DNA of 64,000 nt from Chrysopilus asiliformis (lineage: Eukaryota; Arthropoda; Insecta; Diptera; Rhagionidae). The stretch is from positions 3,215,107 through 3,279,106 of the forward strand of contig OZ035964.1 of the NCBI GenBank assembly GCA_964034945.1. Reading direction: 5' to 3'. Both the position numbers and the translations under genes were made by a program. The notes below the pieces were generated by a model. The model searched no databases and was not told where the DNA came from. It was given only the letters and a program-made list of their open reading frames with translations. Positions 62,826-64,000 of this stretch are shown here, piece by piece; the stretch's first letter is position 1, and each line of letters starts with the position of its first letter.

Positions 62826-64000
62826 AGAGTATATACGACATTTTTCCCCATTTTCAACCAAATGCCACACACAGCAACACGTACACACACACACACGCAC
62901 ACACGAATATCAAACAAAAAGAACATCCGCCGCGTAATAATAAATTTGGAAATTTTAGCTCGCCATGTCCAAAATGGATGGCTAATTCGAGAAAGTGCTG
63001 TCAGCTGATTTTCTATAATTCCTCGGCTGAAAAACTAAAAAAAATCATCGGCGGATGAAAATACATGGTCACTGGAAATTGATGAACATTTTGAAATGAT
63101 TTCAGATTGTGTGTAGAAAAATCGATAATTCCCCCGAGCTATAGAAATTCGAAAGGTCATGTGGGCAACAATAAAAGTCAAATTATCTGAACGCAGAAGA
63201 GTAAGGGGTATACCAGAGGAAGCCATAATTTAAAAAAAAAATCATTGTCGCCATTCTGCTAACTTACCGACCCGACATAATTGTCACAAAATTATAATTT
63301 TCTTTTTCAAATTCATTTTAATTCACTTTTACGCATTTTTCATTTCCATTTGGTCTAAGTTTTTGTTTTGTTACTTTGTTTTTCATTATTTACTGCCATA
63401 ATTGAATTCATGGGTAAAACGACAGCAGTTACGTATAAGAAATAAAAATATATAAAAAAATCAATCATAAACATTAAAATTACATGAAAGAAATCTTGTT
63501 AGCAATGATTTCGATATTTACATCCTATCGTTTATGTAATCTCTTTCTCTTTTTGTTTTTTTTTTCTTTTGTATAAAAAATAGTTTTCTATTTGCGAAAA
63601 AATTCAATTCTCAGAGTATGAACCTCATATGCCCACAACTTGAACTGTAATGACGACCATCCGTTCGTTGGTAATGGGATCGGTTTTTTTTTTATGAAAA
63701 TAAATTGTGAACGGATGCAGAAAGAGATAATTGATTACTTTTGCGGCCAAACCGGTTTCTTTGTGGAATTCTGCTGTATATGCCGATAGATACACGGCTT
63801 TTATTTCCTGTTTGCTACATATTTCGACATTTTTCTACTATATTCTAGAGAGCCTATAACCTAGACAATTGAAAATGGGACATCTCTTGCAACTAAACAC
63901 ATGTATGACAACACTTGTCTCATGGAGGACAAACCAGCCGTCAAATTTTCTTTTTTTTTTAGAGGTTATTACTTAGAGAGCAAACATCGGAGATTAACCC
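62826..64000. other. Right-hand end of window, no gene recognised
   Basis: AT-rich DNA with an (AC)n tract at 62881-62905. The 63-codon minus ORF at 63035-63226 has no recognised similarity. Confidence 0.5.

Overview
The window reads as nuclear DNA of an insect, most likely a fly (Diptera). It is very AT-rich, packed with short mobile elements, and holds four recognisable single-copy genes with GT-AG introns whose products resemble Drosophila proteins: CaMKI (minus, 9405-27616, 8 coding exons, 387 aa), windbeutel/ERp29 (plus, 45928-47322, 2 coding exons, 271 aa), the MICOS subunit Mic19/CHCHD3 (minus, 48592-49436, 2 exons, 210 aa) and suppressor of sable/ZC3H4 (minus, 52712-60988, 8 exons, 1655 aa). 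I rebuilt all four by reading splice sites by eye; in each the intron phases are consistent and the summed exon length is a multiple of three.

Layout. 1-3925: an apparently perfect direct repeat of at least 1299 bp (1-1299 = 2627-3925) separated by pieces of non-LTR retrotransposon and a repeat element. 3926-9404: AT-rich DNA with nested and inverted repeat elements. 9405-27616: CaMKI, whose large introns hold two related minisatellites, several MITEs (including two 163-bp copies of one family, one of them nested inside another inverted-repeat element), a pogo/Tigger-like MITE and a possible Helitron end. 27617-45000: about 17 kb without a recognisable gene, full of dispersed repeats and CTGT/CAGT-type microsatellites. 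45000-45800: a minisatellite carrying GGAAAATTCC palindromes immediately upstream of windbeutel. 45928-49436: windbeutel and Mic19, convergent. 51489-51911: an inverted-repeat structure with an uncertain ORF. 52712-60988: su(s), with a mariner relic in the intron that splits its first zinc finger. 60989-64000: su(s) upstream DNA and one more repeat element.

The genes have unrelated jobs: calcium signalling, ER cargo chaperoning, mitochondrial cristae and nuclear RNA surveillance. There is no operon-like logic. The most distinctive feature is a set of medium-repeat families (called rep-A, rep-B and rep-C here) that share one plan: a palindromic TATA-rich end, in rep-A and one rep-B copy a CGTTTG(T/C)AACGC motif, a GTCC/GTCT microsatellite, then a family-specific body. 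None encodes a convincing protein. All family assignments rest on reading and memory; no database search was possible.
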